Position numbers and translations under genes: made by a program. From NCBI GenBank assembly GCA_963812795.1, contig CAWEWG010000014.1:1-64000 (forward strand): a stretch of DNA of 64,000 nucleotides, in the 5' to 3' direction. This document shows positions 54,012 to 64,000 of this stretch, in pieces. The first letter of the stretch is position 1. Every line of letters starts with the position of its first letter. The notes beneath the pieces are model-generated. The model was given only the letters and a program-made list of their open reading frames with translations. It had not been told where the DNA came from and made no database searches. Source of the DNA: Hyphomicrobium_A sp963812795. GTDB lineage: Bacteria > Pseudomonadota > Alphaproteobacteria > Rhizobiales > Hyphomicrobiaceae.

Positions 54012-55769
54012 TCATCGTCCGCGTGCGAGCAGGGGCGTGATGCGCCGCACGGCGACGCGGCGATTGGCACGTTCGGCACGCAAGGTGGGGATCTTCAGGA
54101 ACTCCTCGCCGTAGCCCTGGGTGACGAGATTCTCCGGCGGCACCCTGAACGTCTCGGTGAGGATGATGGCCACCTCTTCCGCGCGCCGATCCGACAAGGT
54201 GAGGTTGTCGATGTCGGAGCCGACCGCATCGGTGTGACCTTCGATGAGGAAGATCTCGTCGGGGCGCCGGTCAAGTACGCGGTTGATGGCGTTGGCGATG
54301 CGCTCCAATCGATTGTACTGATCGTAAGGCACCTGCCAGGCGCCGAACTCGAAATTGACCGTGTCGAGGTCGATGCGGCGCATGCGATCGCGCAGGTAGG
54401 TATTGTAGCGAATCTCCTCCAGCGAGTACCCGCGGTCGAGACGCTCGATCGGGCCGTCCATGAGCAAATCGTAGATGTCCGCGTCGGAGGCGCGCTGGTA
54501 GTCGACGATATAGCGCTCACGCGGCATGCGCAGCACCGGCGGGCGCAGATCGACGATCACTGGTCCGCGACCGCGGAAGCGGCGGTTGTCGATGAGGTTC
54601 GTTTCGCGGCCGTCGCGTCCACGACGGTAGCGGCGTTGCAGGCGCCCGGATGAATCGAACTCGGAGAACACCTCGATGCCGCCGGGGCGGATGGCGATCG
54701 TCAGGTTGCCACCGTCGGGGCGGCGCTCGGTTCGCACATCGCGTGAGGTGCGGCGTAGGCGTTCGCCCTCGTCGTGGCGGATCGTAGGAGGCGCACCCTT
54801 CTCCTGCACGATGGTGCGGCCGCCCTGCTCCTCGATAATGGTGCGCTTACCCTCGACGCGCTGACGGCGTCCGCGCTTCACCTCGTCGATGCTGCCTGGC
54901 GCGCGGCCGAACTCGCGGCGGTCACGGCCGGGAGCCGGTGCGGGTGGCGCGCCCGCGGCGGCGGGCGGCGGCGTGGCCTGAGGTGGCTGCTGCGGCACGA
55001 CTTGTTGCTGCGGCGGCGCCGGCGGAGTGGGCGGCTGAGCCTGCTGTGCGGGCTCAGGTCCGCGGCGACCGCGGTCACTGCCGCGACGTTCGCCGCGATC
55101 CTTTTCCTTGCTCGATGCTGCGGCTGGCGGCGTTGGCGGCGCAGGCGGCGCAGGAGGTTGCGCTTCTTGCACAGGGGGCGGCGCGGGCGGCGCAGGGGGT
55201 TGAGCTTCGCGCCCGGGATCGTCGCCGCCGCGATCGCGTCCACGACCGCCGCGGCGCTCGCCGCGGTCGTTATCGTCGCTCTGTGCGGCAGGGGGCGGTG
55301 TAGCGGCCGGAGGCTGCGCCTCCTGTACCGGAGGTGGTGCCGGTGGGGGCGGCGGTTGGGCTTCGCGCACCGGCGGCGGCCCATCCCCGCCGCGATCGCG
55401 TCCACGACCCCCTCGGCGGTCGCCGCGGCCGTTATCATCGCTCTCGGCGGCGGGGGGCGGCGGAGGCGCAGGCGGCTGGGCCTCCCGCGCCGGAGGTGGG
55501 GGAGGCGGCGGCGTTTGGGGTTCGGCCTGCGGCGCGGGCGGTGGTGTGCCGCCTTCGCCGCCGCCATCACCGCCACGTCCACGCCGGCCGCGGCGCTCGC
55601 CGCCCTGGCCCTCGTCGGGCGCTTCACCAGCCTCGGGTGGCGGCGCCTCGGGTGCCTGCGCAACCTCGATAACCTTGCTGAGGTGGGCTTGCTCGGCCGC
55701 GACGCTGGAACCTGCGACGGCATGCAAAGCGGCGAACGAAACGGCGGCAACGATCAGATAGCGGCTCAT
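54012..55769 (-). CDS. OmpA-family protein with long Pro/Arg/Gly/Asp-rich repeat region
   Basis: 585 residues from ATG 55769. Signal peptide (about 1-25). Residues about 35-255 are a disordered region of tandem degenerate units: a Pro-rich piece (such as REAQPPPPPAPPPVQEAQPP) alternating with a charged Arg-Gly-Asp-rich piece (RGERRGGRGRDRGG), about four copies. Then RRQRVEGKRTIIEEQ and an unassigned beta region, and the OmpA_C domain (about 470-580): IFLIEGHTDAVGSDIDNLTLSDRRAEEV, VTQGYGEEFL, NRRVAVRRI, which binds peptidoglycan (the Asp and Arg of the family are present). Probably spans the periplasm to the wall. The frame is open 45 codons upstream. Confidence 0.85.
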   Translation of the reverse strand: MSRYLIVAAVSFAALHAVAGSSVAAEQAHLSKVIEVAQAPEAPPPEAGEAPDEGQGGERRGRRGRGGDGGGEGGTPPPAPQAEPQTPPPPPPPAREAQPPAPPPPPAAESDDNGRGDRRGGRGRDRGGDGPPPVREAQPPPPPAPPPVQEAQPPAATPPPAAQSDDNDRGERRGGRGRDRGGDDPGREAQPPAPPAPPPVQEAQPPAPPAPPTPPAAASSKEKDRGERRGSDRGRRGPEPAQQAQPPTPPAPPQQQVVPQQPPQATPPPAAAGAPPAPAPGRDRREFGRAPGSIDEVKRGRRQRVEGKRTIIEEQGGRTIVQEKGAPPTIRHDEGERLRRTSRDVRTERRPDGGNLTIAIRPGGIEVFSEFDSSGRLQRRYRRGRDGRETNLIDNRRFRGRGPVIVDLRPPVLRMPRERYIVDYQRASDADIYDLLMDGPIERLDRGYSLEEIRYNTYLRDRMRRIDLDTVNFEFGAWQVPYDQYNRLERIANAINRVLDRRPDEIFLIEGHTDAVGSDIDNLTLSDRRAEEVAIILTETFRVPPENLVTQGYGEEFLKIPTLRAERANRRVAVRRITPLLARGR

Positions 55770-55918
55770 TAATTTGGCGTGGCTCCCTTTGCGGTTGGCC
55801 CGAGCGATACGGGAAATGTTGTTGAGGTTGTGGCCCTGGTGCACGGGCACACAAACACGTCGCTTTTCCGCCCCAATGGGCCCTAATAGGCTCTGTTCAC
55901 CCATGGGCTAGAGGTAAC

Positions 55919-56569
55919 GTGTCGGTGCCGCAGGAAGTTCAGTCGAGATTGTATGTCGTCGCCGTTGCGGGCACCGATCCGCAGCAGGTGGCGGGCCTGC
56001 TCGACGCTGCCGGCGCCGCCACCATGCTGATCACGCCGGGCGCCGAGGGCGCCGCCCTCACTGCTACAACCGCGCGGCCGCTCGTCGAGCTGGCGCAAAG
56101 CAAGGGTGTCGCCGCGCTCATCGAGGCGGACGCGCAGCTCGCCCGCACGTTGCGCGCCGACGGCGTGCACCTGCCTTGGTGCAACGATGTCGCCGCAAAG
56201 TTCAGCGAGGCGCGCGAGATCCTCGGCACGCGCTACATCGTCGGCATCGATGTCGGTCGCTCGCGTCACGATGCCATGACCCTCGCCGAGGAGGGCGCCG
56301 ACTACATCGCCTTCGGCATCCCGCCGCACGTCGAGGACCGCGCCACCGCCACGGCGCGCCGGCTCGAGTTGATCGCTTGGTGGGGCGAGATTTTCGAAAT
56401 TCCCTGCGTCGCCTTCGACGTCGACAACGGCGCCGACGCCGTAGCGCTGGCCGCTGCCGGCGCCGACTTCATCGCCTTGCGTAGCGACGTCGAGCTCAAC
56501 GCGAGCGACGCCGAGGCTCTGGCCCGCGCCCTCGCCGAGGCAGCGCAACAGCGCGAGGCACTGGCATGA
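55919..56569 (+). CDS. Thiamine-phosphate-synthase-like TIM-barrel protein, probably not ThiE
   Basis: 216 residues from GTG 55919 (AGAGGT upstream). ThiE/TenI fold: RLYVVAVAGTD, LRADGVHLPWCND in place of the usual LGQxD loop, GIDVGRSRHDAMTLAEEGADYIAFGI, and FDVDNGADAVALAAAGADFIALR at the place of the GGI phosphate loop. Key ThiE residues (GxHxGQxD, the TK after the GADY strand, GGI) are replaced, so a thiamine role is doubtful. The stop overlaps the Sel1 gene start (ATGA), so it is co-translated with that exported protein; the two with the monophosphatase form a group. Confidence 0.78.
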   Translation: MSVPQEVQSRLYVVAVAGTDPQQVAGLLDAAGAATMLITPGAEGAALTATTARPLVELAQSKGVAALIEADAQLARTLRADGVHLPWCNDVAAKFSEAREILGTRYIVGIDVGRSRHDAMTLAEEGADYIAFGIPPHVEDRATATARRLELIAWWGEIFEIPCVAFDVDNGADAVALAAAGADFIALRSDVELNASDAEALARALAEAAQQREALA

Positions 56570-57636
56570 TCCGTTGCCGCGCCGCCCTGTTGGTCGTCAT
56601 CGGCGCACTCGCGTTGGCGCAGTCTGCTGCCGCCGAGACCAGCTCGTGGGTGATGGAGACGACCGAAGCGCCGAAGCCCAAGCGCGGCAGGCCGGTGAAG
56701 CTCGCTCCGGCGCCCGACGCGGCGAAGGGGCCGACCTTCCAGGGCCCGGCGACGCCGGGCCAGAGCGCCTATGCGAAATCGTTGGCGCCCGCCACCGGCG
56801 ACGAAGCCGCGTACATCGCCTTCGACCAGGGCCAGTACCTCACGGCCCTCAAGCTTGCTTCCGAAGGCGTGAAGCGCAACGACCCGCAATCACACACGCT
56901 GCTCGGCCGCCTCTATGCGGAGGGGCTGGGCGTCAGCAAGGAGCCGGAGACCGCTGCCAAGTGGTACGCGCGCGGCGACGAGCTCGGCGACATTCAAGCG
57001 ACCTTCGCGCTCGGCGTCCTTTATGCAGAGGGGCGCGGCGTCAAAAAGGATCGCAACAAGTCGGCCGAGCTGTTCGAGAAGGCGGCGCGCACCGGCCATC
57101 CGCTGGCCAACTACAATCTCGGTCTGCTCTTCCTCAAGGGAGACGGCAAGCCGCAGAACGAGTACCGCGCGGCCATGCACATCGGCTATGCGGCCGAGAA
57201 GGGCATCGCCGTGGCGCAGTACGACATGGCCGGTCTCTACCAGAACGGCTCCGGGGTGAAGCCCAACGCCCTCGACGCGGCGCGCTGGCTTTCCAAGGCT
57301 GCCGAGCAGGGCATGGCGGAAGCGCAGTTCGACTACGCCGTCGTACTTTTGCGTGGCCTCGGCCTCACCAAGGATGAGCCCAAGGCCATCCCCTACTTGC
57401 GCGCCGCCGCGCAAAAGGGTCTGGCGTCCGCGCAGAACCGCCTCGCCTACGTCTATGCCGAGGGTGTCGGCGTCAAGAAAAGCCCGCAGGAGGCGGCCAA
57501 ATGGCGCCTCATCGCGCAGGCCGGCGGACTCAAGGATGCCGCGTTCGATGCCGTCGTCGCCAAGATGCCCAAGCAGCAGCAGCTCGCGGCTCAGCAGGCG
57601 GCCAGCGAGTGGCGGGAGAAGGCGGGTCTTTTCTAG
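56566..57636 (+). CDS. Exported Sel1-repeat protein
   Basis: 356 residues. Signal peptide (core about 5-20, cleavage near AAA-ET). Then a Pro/Lys linker, and about seven Sel1-like repeats from about 95 to 335, each with the pattern LGRLYAEGLGV, ALGVLYAEGRGV, NLGLLFLKGDGK, DMAGLYQNGSGV, DYAVVLLRGLGL, RLAYVYAEGVGV followed by AAKWY-type. Makes an alpha-alpha superhelix for protein contacts in the periplasm. Overlaps the ThiE-like gene by four bases; the monophosphatase follows 93 bases on. Confidence 0.92.
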   Translation: MIRCRAALLVVIGALALAQSAAAETSSWVMETTEAPKPKRGRPVKLAPAPDAAKGPTFQGPATPGQSAYAKSLAPATGDEAAYIAFDQGQYLTALKLASEGVKRNDPQSHTLLGRLYAEGLGVSKEPETAAKWYARGDELGDIQATFALGVLYAEGRGVKKDRNKSAELFEKAARTGHPLANYNLGLLFLKGDGKPQNEYRAAMHIGYAAEKGIAVAQYDMAGLYQNGSGVKPNALDAARWLSKAAEQGMAEAQFDYAVVLLRGLGLTKDEPKAIPYLRAAAQKGLASAQNRLAYVYAEGVGVKKSPQEAAKWRLIAQAGGLKDAAFDAVVAKMPKQQQLAAQQAASEWREKAGLF

Positions 57637-57729
57637 AAAAGCGGTCGATCGCGCCTTGCCAGCGCGCCTGTCTGGCGTTAGTCGGGGCGCCTTGCGCCGC
57701 GTGCGAGGCGCCAAAAGGATTCCGGCCCC

Positions 57730-58521
57730 ATGCCCGCCTCAGCGCTTATGAACGTGATGATCGGCGCCGCCCGCAAGGCTGGCCGCAGCCTCGCCCGCGA
57801 CTTCGGCGAGGTGGAGCAGTTGCAGGTTTCCGTGAAGGGGCCCGGCAATTTCGTCTCGGCGGCCGACCACAAGGCCGAGGACATCATCTACCGCGAGCTG
57901 GCCAAGGCGCGCCCCGGCTACTCGTTCCTCATGGAGGAGCGCGGCGAAGTCGTCGGCGACGACCAGACGCATCGTTGGATTGTCGACCCGCTCGACGGCA
58001 CCACCAACTTTCTGCACGGCGTTCCGCTGTTCGCCATCTCGATCGGCTTGGAACGCGAGGGTCAGATCGTTGCCGGCGTCGTCTACAATCCGATCTCCGA
58101 TGAGTTGTTCACCGCCGAGAAGGGCAAGGGGGCGTATCTCAACGATCGCCGCCGCCTGCGCGTCGCCGTGCGCAAGAACCTGTCCGATGCGCTCGTCACC
58201 ACCGGCATTCCCCACCTCGGCCGCCCCGGCCACGTACCGTTCGTTCGCGAAATCAAAGAGGTGATCAAGCACGTCGCAGGCGTGCGCCGCACCGGCTCGG
58301 CCGCGCTCGATCTCGCCTGGGTCGCTGCCGGCCGCTTCGATGCTTACTGGGAGCGGGGCATCAAGCCCTGGGACATGGCCGGGGGGATCGTCCTTGTGCG
58401 AGAGGCGGGCGGCATCGTCACCGACCTTTCCGGGGGCACCGGGATGTTCGCCAAGTCTGAGGTGCTTGCCACCAACAGCGCGCTGCAGAAGGAGTTCCTT
58501 CCCCTGCTGGCGGGCACCTGA
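57730..58521 (+). CDS. Inositol monophosphatase family protein (SuhB-like)
   Basis: 263 residues. Mg-dependent phosphatase. Metal site residues: FLMEERGEVVGDD (Glu), WIVDPLDGTTNFLHG (the DPLDGT motif), and IKPWDMAGGIVLVREAGG (WD-x-AxG). Full length with KNLSDALVTTGIPH and RRTGSAALDLAWVAAGR. It may act on inositol phosphate or fructose-1,6-bisphosphate, or, as SuhB, on NusA-dependent rRNA transcription. Confidence 0.94.
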   Translation: MPASALMNVMIGAARKAGRSLARDFGEVEQLQVSVKGPGNFVSAADHKAEDIIYRELAKARPGYSFLMEERGEVVGDDQTHRWIVDPLDGTTNFLHGVPLFAISIGLEREGQIVAGVVYNPISDELFTAEKGKGAYLNDRRRLRVAVRKNLSDALVTTGIPHLGRPGHVPFVREIKEVIKHVAGVRRTGSAALDLAWVAAGRFDAYWERGIKPWDMAGGIVLVREAGGIVTDLSGGTGMFAKSEVLATNSALQKEFLPLLAGT

Positions 58522-58615
58522 GGCCCGGCGGGCACGATCTTGCCCCGTTTGTGCTGTCACTGGCTTCGGGTAATGTCACCTGCTGAATAAAGGCGGCGGG
58601 CAGCGGAGCTCATTG

Positions 58616-59662
58616 ATGGCGAGAAGACGACAGAGCGACCCTGCCGGGGTGCTGGGCCATAGGACGCTGACGCCGCCGGGCGTCTTCCTCATCCGCATGT
58701 TGATCTTCCTCACCCTCGTCGCCTTCCTGGCGGCCATCCTGCACAAGCAGTTGATCGACAGCTTCATGAACAATCCGGGCCTCAACGGGCTCATCGTCGG
58801 TGTGCTGGCGCTCGGCGTCCTCTATTCCTTCCGGCAGGTGACGCGGCTCTATCCGGAGATCCGCTGGATCAACGCCTTCCGCATCGCCGATCCGGGCCTT
58901 GCCATATCGCATCAGCCGGTGCTGCTGGCACCGATGGCGGCGATGCTGCGCGACCGCACGGGCGTGCTGTCACTTTCCACCGCGTCGCTGCGCTCGATCA
59001 TGGACTCCATCGGCTCGCGCCTCGATGAGGCGCGCGACACCGGCCGCTACATGGTCGGCCTCTTGGTGTTCCTCGGCCTGCTCGGCACCTTCTGGGGCTT
59101 GCTCGAGACCATCCAGTCGGTCGGCGGCGCCATCAACTCCATCAACACCGGCGACACCAGCAACGTCACCATGTTCTCAGACTTGAAGGCCGGCCTCGCC
59201 GCCCCACTGAAGGGCATGGGCACGGCATTCTCGTCCTCGCTGCTCGGCCTCGCCGGCTCGCTCATCCTCGGCTTCCTGGAGCTGCAGGCGGGCCATGCGC
59301 ACAACCGATTCTACAACGAGCTCGAGGAATGGCTGTCGGGGATCACCGAGCTGACCCCCGGTAGCAACGTGTCGGGCGATCAGATCAATCGGCAGCTTTC
59401 GAGCGCCATCCTGCACATGCAGCGCGCCGTCGAGGATCTGTCGACGCGCCTTGCCGATCAATCAATGGCGGGCGCCATCGTCGGCCATGGCGGCGGCGAC
59501 GAGCAGCTTCGCGAGCTCGCGCGCGGCGTCAATCAGCTCGTCACCCAGATGCGTGCCGAGCAGAAGGTCGTACGCGAATGGGTGGATGAGCAGGCCTCGC
59601 AACATTCGGAGGTGGCGAGCGCGCTGAAGGAGCTCGCAACCAACATGCGGCGCAAGGGATAA
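58616..59662 (+). CDS. MotA/TolQ/ExbB-type proton-channel protein
   Basis: 348 residues. N-terminal membrane helices at about 22-43 and 53-70, then the MotA/ExbB domain (about 130-235) with two further helices: YMVGLLVFLGLLGTFWGLLET and GMGTAFSSSLLGLAGSLILGFLEL. The long cytoplasmic tail (245-348) carries coiled coil (LARGVNQLVTQMRAEQKVV). Not a flagellar MotA, since it has the ExbB topology and no flagellar gene is nearby. GGAG seven bases before ATG. Three bases lie between its stop and the OmpA/MotB-like gene, so the pair is an operon. Forms the ion channel part of an energised envelope complex. Confidence 0.9.
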   Translation: MARRRQSDPAGVLGHRTLTPPGVFLIRMLIFLTLVAFLAAILHKQLIDSFMNNPGLNGLIVGVLALGVLYSFRQVTRLYPEIRWINAFRIADPGLAISHQPVLLAPMAAMLRDRTGVLSLSTASLRSIMDSIGSRLDEARDTGRYMVGLLVFLGLLGTFWGLLETIQSVGGAINSINTGDTSNVTMFSDLKAGLAAPLKGMGTAFSSSLLGLAGSLILGFLELQAGHAHNRFYNELEEWLSGITELTPGSNVSGDQINRQLSSAILHMQRAVEDLSTRLADQSMAGAIVGHGGGDEQLRELARGVNQLVTQMRAEQKVVREWVDEQASQHSEVASALKELATNMRRKG

Positions 59663-59665
59663 CGC

Positions 59666-60697
59666 ATGGCGGGTGGACGCTCGCGTCGGCACAGCGGCGA
59701 CTACGGCTTGTTCTGGCCGGGTTACGTCGACGTGTTGTCGACGCTGCTGCTCGTCGTCACCTTCATGATGTCGATTTTCATGCTGGCGCAGTATTTCGCC
59801 AGCCAGGAAGCGAGCGGCAAGGACACGGCGCTCAAACAGCTCACCCTGCAGATCAACGAGCTCACCAATCTATTGTCGCTCGAGAAGGGGAAGAGCAAGT
59901 CGACGGCCGACGACCTTGCCGCCATGCAGGCGACGCTGTCGACCCTGCGCGAGGAGAATGCCAAGTTGTCGGGCTCGGCTCTCTCCGGCGACGAAGCCGC
60001 CAAGACCGCGGAGGCGCGCATTTCCGGTCTCACCTCCGATTTGGAGAACCAGAAGAAGGTCTCCGACGAGGCGCTGGCGAAGGTCGACATACTCAACCAG
60101 CAGCTTCTGTCGCTGCGCCGCCAGATCGCCGCGCTCAACGACGCGCTGCAGGCCTCCGAGAAGAAGGACGCGGAGAGCCAGACGCGCATCAAGGATCTCG
60201 GCTCGCGCCTCAACGCCGCGCTCGCCCGCCAGGTGCAGGAGCTGCAGCGTTACCGCTCGGACTTCTTCGGCCGGTTGCGCGAGCTCCTGAAGAACCGCAA
60301 GGACATCCGCGTCGTCGGCGACCGCTTCGTGTTCGAATCGGAGGTGCTGTTCCCGTCCGGCTCGAACCAACTGACGCCCGAGGGCCTCGTTGCCATGGAT
60401 CAGCTCGCCGCCGCAATCATCGAGCTCGAGAAGGAGATCCCCAAGGAGATCGACTGGGCCTTGCAGGTCGACGGCCATACCGACATCCGCCCGATCGCCA
60501 GCCCGACGTTCCCGTCGAATTGGGATCTGTCGACGGCGCGCGCCATCTCCGTGGTGCGCTATCTCATCAGCCGCGGCGTCTCCCCGCAGCGGCTGGTCGC
60601 GGCCGGATACGGCGAGTTCCGGCCGCTCGAGCAAGGCATCGATGAAGCCAGCCTGCGGCGCAACCGCCGCATCGAGTTGAAGCTCACCAACCGCTAG
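59666..60697 (+). CDS. MotB-like OmpA-family protein
   Basis: 343 residues. Short N-terminus, then one membrane helix starting YVDVLSTLLLVVTFMMSIFML (about 20-41) in which Asp22 stands where MotB/ExbD carry the proton-binding Asp. A long periplasmic coiled coil fills about 45-190 (LTLQINELTNLLSLEKGKSK, LISGLTSDLENQKKV style) and the OmpA_C domain is at about 215-340 (LQVDGHTDIRPIASPTFPSNWDL, LVAAGYGEFRPL, NRRIELKL), which binds peptidoglycan. With the upstream protein it forms a MotA-MotB/TolQ-TolR-like force-transducing complex, cargo unknown. The coiled coil is much longer than in MotB. Confidence 0.9.
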   Translation: MAGGRSRRHSGDYGLFWPGYVDVLSTLLLVVTFMMSIFMLAQYFASQEASGKDTALKQLTLQINELTNLLSLEKGKSKSTADDLAAMQATLSTLREENAKLSGSALSGDEAAKTAEARISGLTSDLENQKKVSDEALAKVDILNQQLLSLRRQIAALNDALQASEKKDAESQTRIKDLGSRLNAALARQVQELQRYRSDFFGRLRELLKNRKDIRVVGDRFVFESEVLFPSGSNQLTPEGLVAMDQLAAAIIELEKEIPKEIDWALQVDGHTDIRPIASPTFPSNWDLSTARAISVVRYLISRGVSPQRLVAAGYGEFRPLEQGIDEASLRRNRRIELKLTNR

Positions 60698-60710
60698 GCG
60701 CGCCTACGCG

Positions 60711-61286
60711 TTACGGCCCGGGTGCTGTCCCTGCCGGTGGAGGCCCGACGGGCGTCGGGCTTACCTGCTCGCGCTCTCGCTTCAGATCGGCAAGCGCCTG
60801 GTTGAGCTTCTTCTGCGTCGCCGCAAGCTGCGCCTTGAGAGTGGCCACCTCGCGCTGCACCGCTTCCTTGGCGGACGCCTCGGTTGCCGCCGCGCCGGCC
60901 ACCGCCGCATCGCGCGCACGCTCCAACTCGCCGGTTTTCTGCTGCAGATCGCCGACCTGCTTTTGCAGATCGCCGATCTGCGCCGTGGCGGCCTCGGTGT
61001 TGGCGCGCGACTGCTTCAGCGCGCCGTCGACCTCGTCGCGCGATTTATTGGCCTGATCGACTTGACGCGTCAGGTCGGCGACGTTTGCCTTCAGCCGATC
61101 GCGCTGCTGCGACAAGTCGAGACGCGCAGTCTCGCCCTCGAGGTAAAGCTGGCGGGCCGACAGCGCCGTATAGCCGGAATAGACGGTGAGGCCGCCGAGC
61201 GCGACGACCAATATCCACACCCACAGCGGGGCCGGGGCGGCCATGGGCGGCTCCGGCGCCAGCGGCGATTCGTAATCGGGTTCCAT
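60711..61286 (-). CDS. Bitopic coiled-coil membrane protein
   Basis: 191 residues from ATG 61286 (GGAGGGG upstream; TTG six codons earlier also in frame). Proline-rich N-terminus, one helix at about 23-45 (LWVWILVVALGGLTVYSGYTAL), then a long continuous coiled coil to about 175 (LSQQRDRLKANVADLTRQVDQ, IGDLQKQVGDLQQKTGELERA) and a Pro-rich end. No family. It converges on the MotA/MotB-like pair (13 bases between stops) and might belong to the same complex by its similar coiled-coil design, but there is no proof. Confidence 0.75.
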   Translation of the reverse strand: MEPDYESPLAPEPPMAAPAPLWVWILVVALGGLTVYSGYTALSARQLYLEGETARLDLSQQRDRLKANVADLTRQVDQANKSRDEVDGALKQSRANTEAATAQIGDLQKQVGDLQQKTGELERARDAAVAGAAATEASAKEAVQREVATLKAQLAATQKKLNQALADLKREREQVSPTPVGPPPAGTAPGP

Positions 61287-61389
61287 CGTCAAGATCCCCT
61301 CCAACGTGTTGTCGGCGTTCGGCGAGGAGTACGCCGCTTCCTCCCCCGTAGTTCCCCTCCGAGGCGGTCAGCAATGCCGCTGATTTCGG

Positions 61390-63216
<1,827 letters not shown>

Positions 63217-63430
63217 AACAGTGCTCTTTTATCGGCCCGGGCGGCCGCTCGATCATTGCCAGGGACCATGCCTGACGGGGTGCGGCCACTCAAGTGGCAT
63301 CGAGACGCGCCGCCCGCCGAGCGGGAAGCTTGTGCCGCTGCCGCATCTCGACTATAGAGGCCGCTCCGAATGCCAATTTGCCCGGCTGGACAGGCTTTTC
63401 GCCAGAGGGCGAGCTATTGCGAGCGCACCC

Positions 63431-63655
63431 ATGAAGAACGATCCCGATCTCCACCCCGACTACCACCAGATCAAGGTCAAGATGACCGACGGCACCGAGT
63501 TCATCACCTATTCCACCTATGGCAAGGAAGGTGACGAGCTGCACCTCGACATCGACCCCACCTCGCATCCGGCGTGGACGGGCGGCGATCAGCGGCTGAT
63601 GGACCGCGGCGGGCGTCTGTCGCGCTTCAAGAAGAAGTTCGAAGGCATGTTCTGA
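63431..63655 (+). CDS. rpmE: 50S ribosomal protein L31
   Basis: 74 residues. HPDYHQIKVKMTDGTEF, YSTYGKEGDELHLDIDPTSHPAWTGG, then the DRGGRLSRFKKKF end. This is the form without the CxxC zinc motif (no Cys in the whole protein), as is usual for alphaproteobacteria. The frame opens 98 codons earlier but only this ATG matches the family. Confidence 0.95.
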   Translation: MKNDPDLHPDYHQIKVKMTDGTEFITYSTYGKEGDELHLDIDPTSHPAWTGGDQRLMDRGGRLSRFKKKFEGMF

Positions 63656-63704
63656 GCCACGCGCTCATTTTTGCCAGAACATCCTCGAAGCAGACCATCC
63701 AAAG

Positions 63705-63733
63705 AAAAGCCCGGCTCAATGGCCGGGCTTTTT
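63705..63733. terminator. Bidirectional rho-independent terminator after rpmE
   Basis: AAAAGCCCGGC / GCCGGGCTTTT 11-bp stem with TCAATG loop and a T-run, 50 bases after rpmE and 30 bases before the end of the convergent gene at the right edge. Confidence 0.9.
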
Positions 63734-63762
63734 GCTGTCAGCATTCGTTAACGCCGTTCGGT

Positions 63763-64000
63763 CTAACGCCCGAAGGCGACACGCAGTCGATCGAGCTGCG
63801 AGCCGACCGGGTTGGCGTGCACCGGCTGCGAGCCGGCGTTGACGTCATCCGACTTGATGCTCATGGCGCGGTCGAGCTGGATGATGCGATCCTGCAGCGC
63901 GTAGCTCTCGCCGACCAGCGTACGCAGCCCCTCGGGGAGCTCGCCGAAACCGGTGACGTGCGACGAGCGCGACGGCGCCTGCAGTGCGACGCCCTTGCGC
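63763..64000 (-). CDS. C-terminal part of an unidentified protein (runs off the right edge)
   Basis: 78 codons plus a stop at 63763-63765; the start lies outside the window. Readable pieces: HVTGFGELPEGLRTLVGESYA, LQDRIIQLDRAMSIKSDDV, then VGSQLDRLRVAFGR at the end. It is soluble and helical in the first half. Genes of the DUF1465 type often stand next to rpmE in this order, but I cannot match the visible part securely to that family. Confidence 0.6.
   Translation of the reverse strand, partial: RKGVALQAPSRSSHVTGFGELPEGLRTLVGESYALQDRIIQLDRAMSIKSDDVNAGSQPVHANPVGSQLDRLRVAFGR

Noticed and set aside
54774..55772. 332-codon Arg/Ala/Gly frame opposite the OmpA gene
   Set aside because: Arises from the complement of Pro/Arg/Gly-rich repeats; no ribosome site or family sequence.
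58616..60697. MotA/MotB-like pair considered as flagellar motor genes
   Set aside because: The channel protein has ExbB-type helices and tail, the MotB-like protein has an extended coiled coil, and no flagellar or chemotaxis gene is nearby.

Overview
The window is a high-GC, gene-dense stretch of chromosome from an alphaproteobacterium, most likely order Hyphomicrobiales (Rhizobiales). The grounds are an HWE-family sensor kinase, a run of pdxH, surface antigen, fabI, histidine phosphatase and aroC typical of that order, an rpmE next to an exporter, and MotA/OmpA-like cassettes. I see no phage, IS element, integrase or CRISPR. It is mostly housekeeping and cell-envelope genes with some unusual accessory proteins.

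Layout. 0-6.9 kb: an SRPBCC protein, a two-gene carboxynorspermidine pathway (dehydrogenase frameshifted, decarboxylase intact), then signalling genes (HWE kinase, fragment of a second sensor, Crp/Fnr regulator, receiver protein). 6.9-13.7 kb: a secreted caspase-like protein, an FAD oxidoreductase, and a 1138-residue membrane-anchored Clp/Hsp100-like double AAA+ ATPase whose C-terminus resembles release factor RF2 without its GGQ domain. This is the most novel object here. 13.9-24.6 kb: two RND efflux systems in opposite orientation, separated by a thioredoxin-reductase-like enzyme, a receiver protein and a Tyr/Arg/Gly-rich secreted protein. 24.9-31.3 kb: manC, rimO, a DUF892 protein, an aldo/keto reductase and membrane proteins. 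31.3-38.6 kb: aroC (frameshifted), histidine phosphatase, fabI, surface antigen, pdxH, SDR, DUF1499 protein and MBL hydrolase. 38.7-41.6 kb: small membrane protein, topoisomerase IB, low-complexity secreted protein, and divergent tRNA-Pro(CGG) and tRNA-Gln(TTG).

41.6-50.4 kb: a polysaccharide-flavoured region (WecA/MraY-type transferase, epimerases, SIS isomerase) with a CysN-CysC fusion whose CysN half is degenerate, followed by a threonine-to-glycine operon (SDR threonine dehydrogenase, frameshifted kbl, and a translationally coupled unknown protein). 50.4-58.5 kb: CHRD protein, class I aldolase, GlcG/HbpS protein, HdeD-like protein, a Pro-rich OmpA protein, a degenerate ThiE-like protein, a Sel1 protein and an inositol monophosphatase. 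58.6-64 kb: a MotA/TolQ-like plus OmpA/MotB-like pair, a coiled-coil membrane protein, an ABC exporter, rpmE and a partial gene at the right edge.

Three conserved enzymes (carboxynorspermidine synthase, AroC, Kbl) each carry one extra base. Because aroC is normally indispensable, residual assembly or sequencing errors are more likely than true decay.
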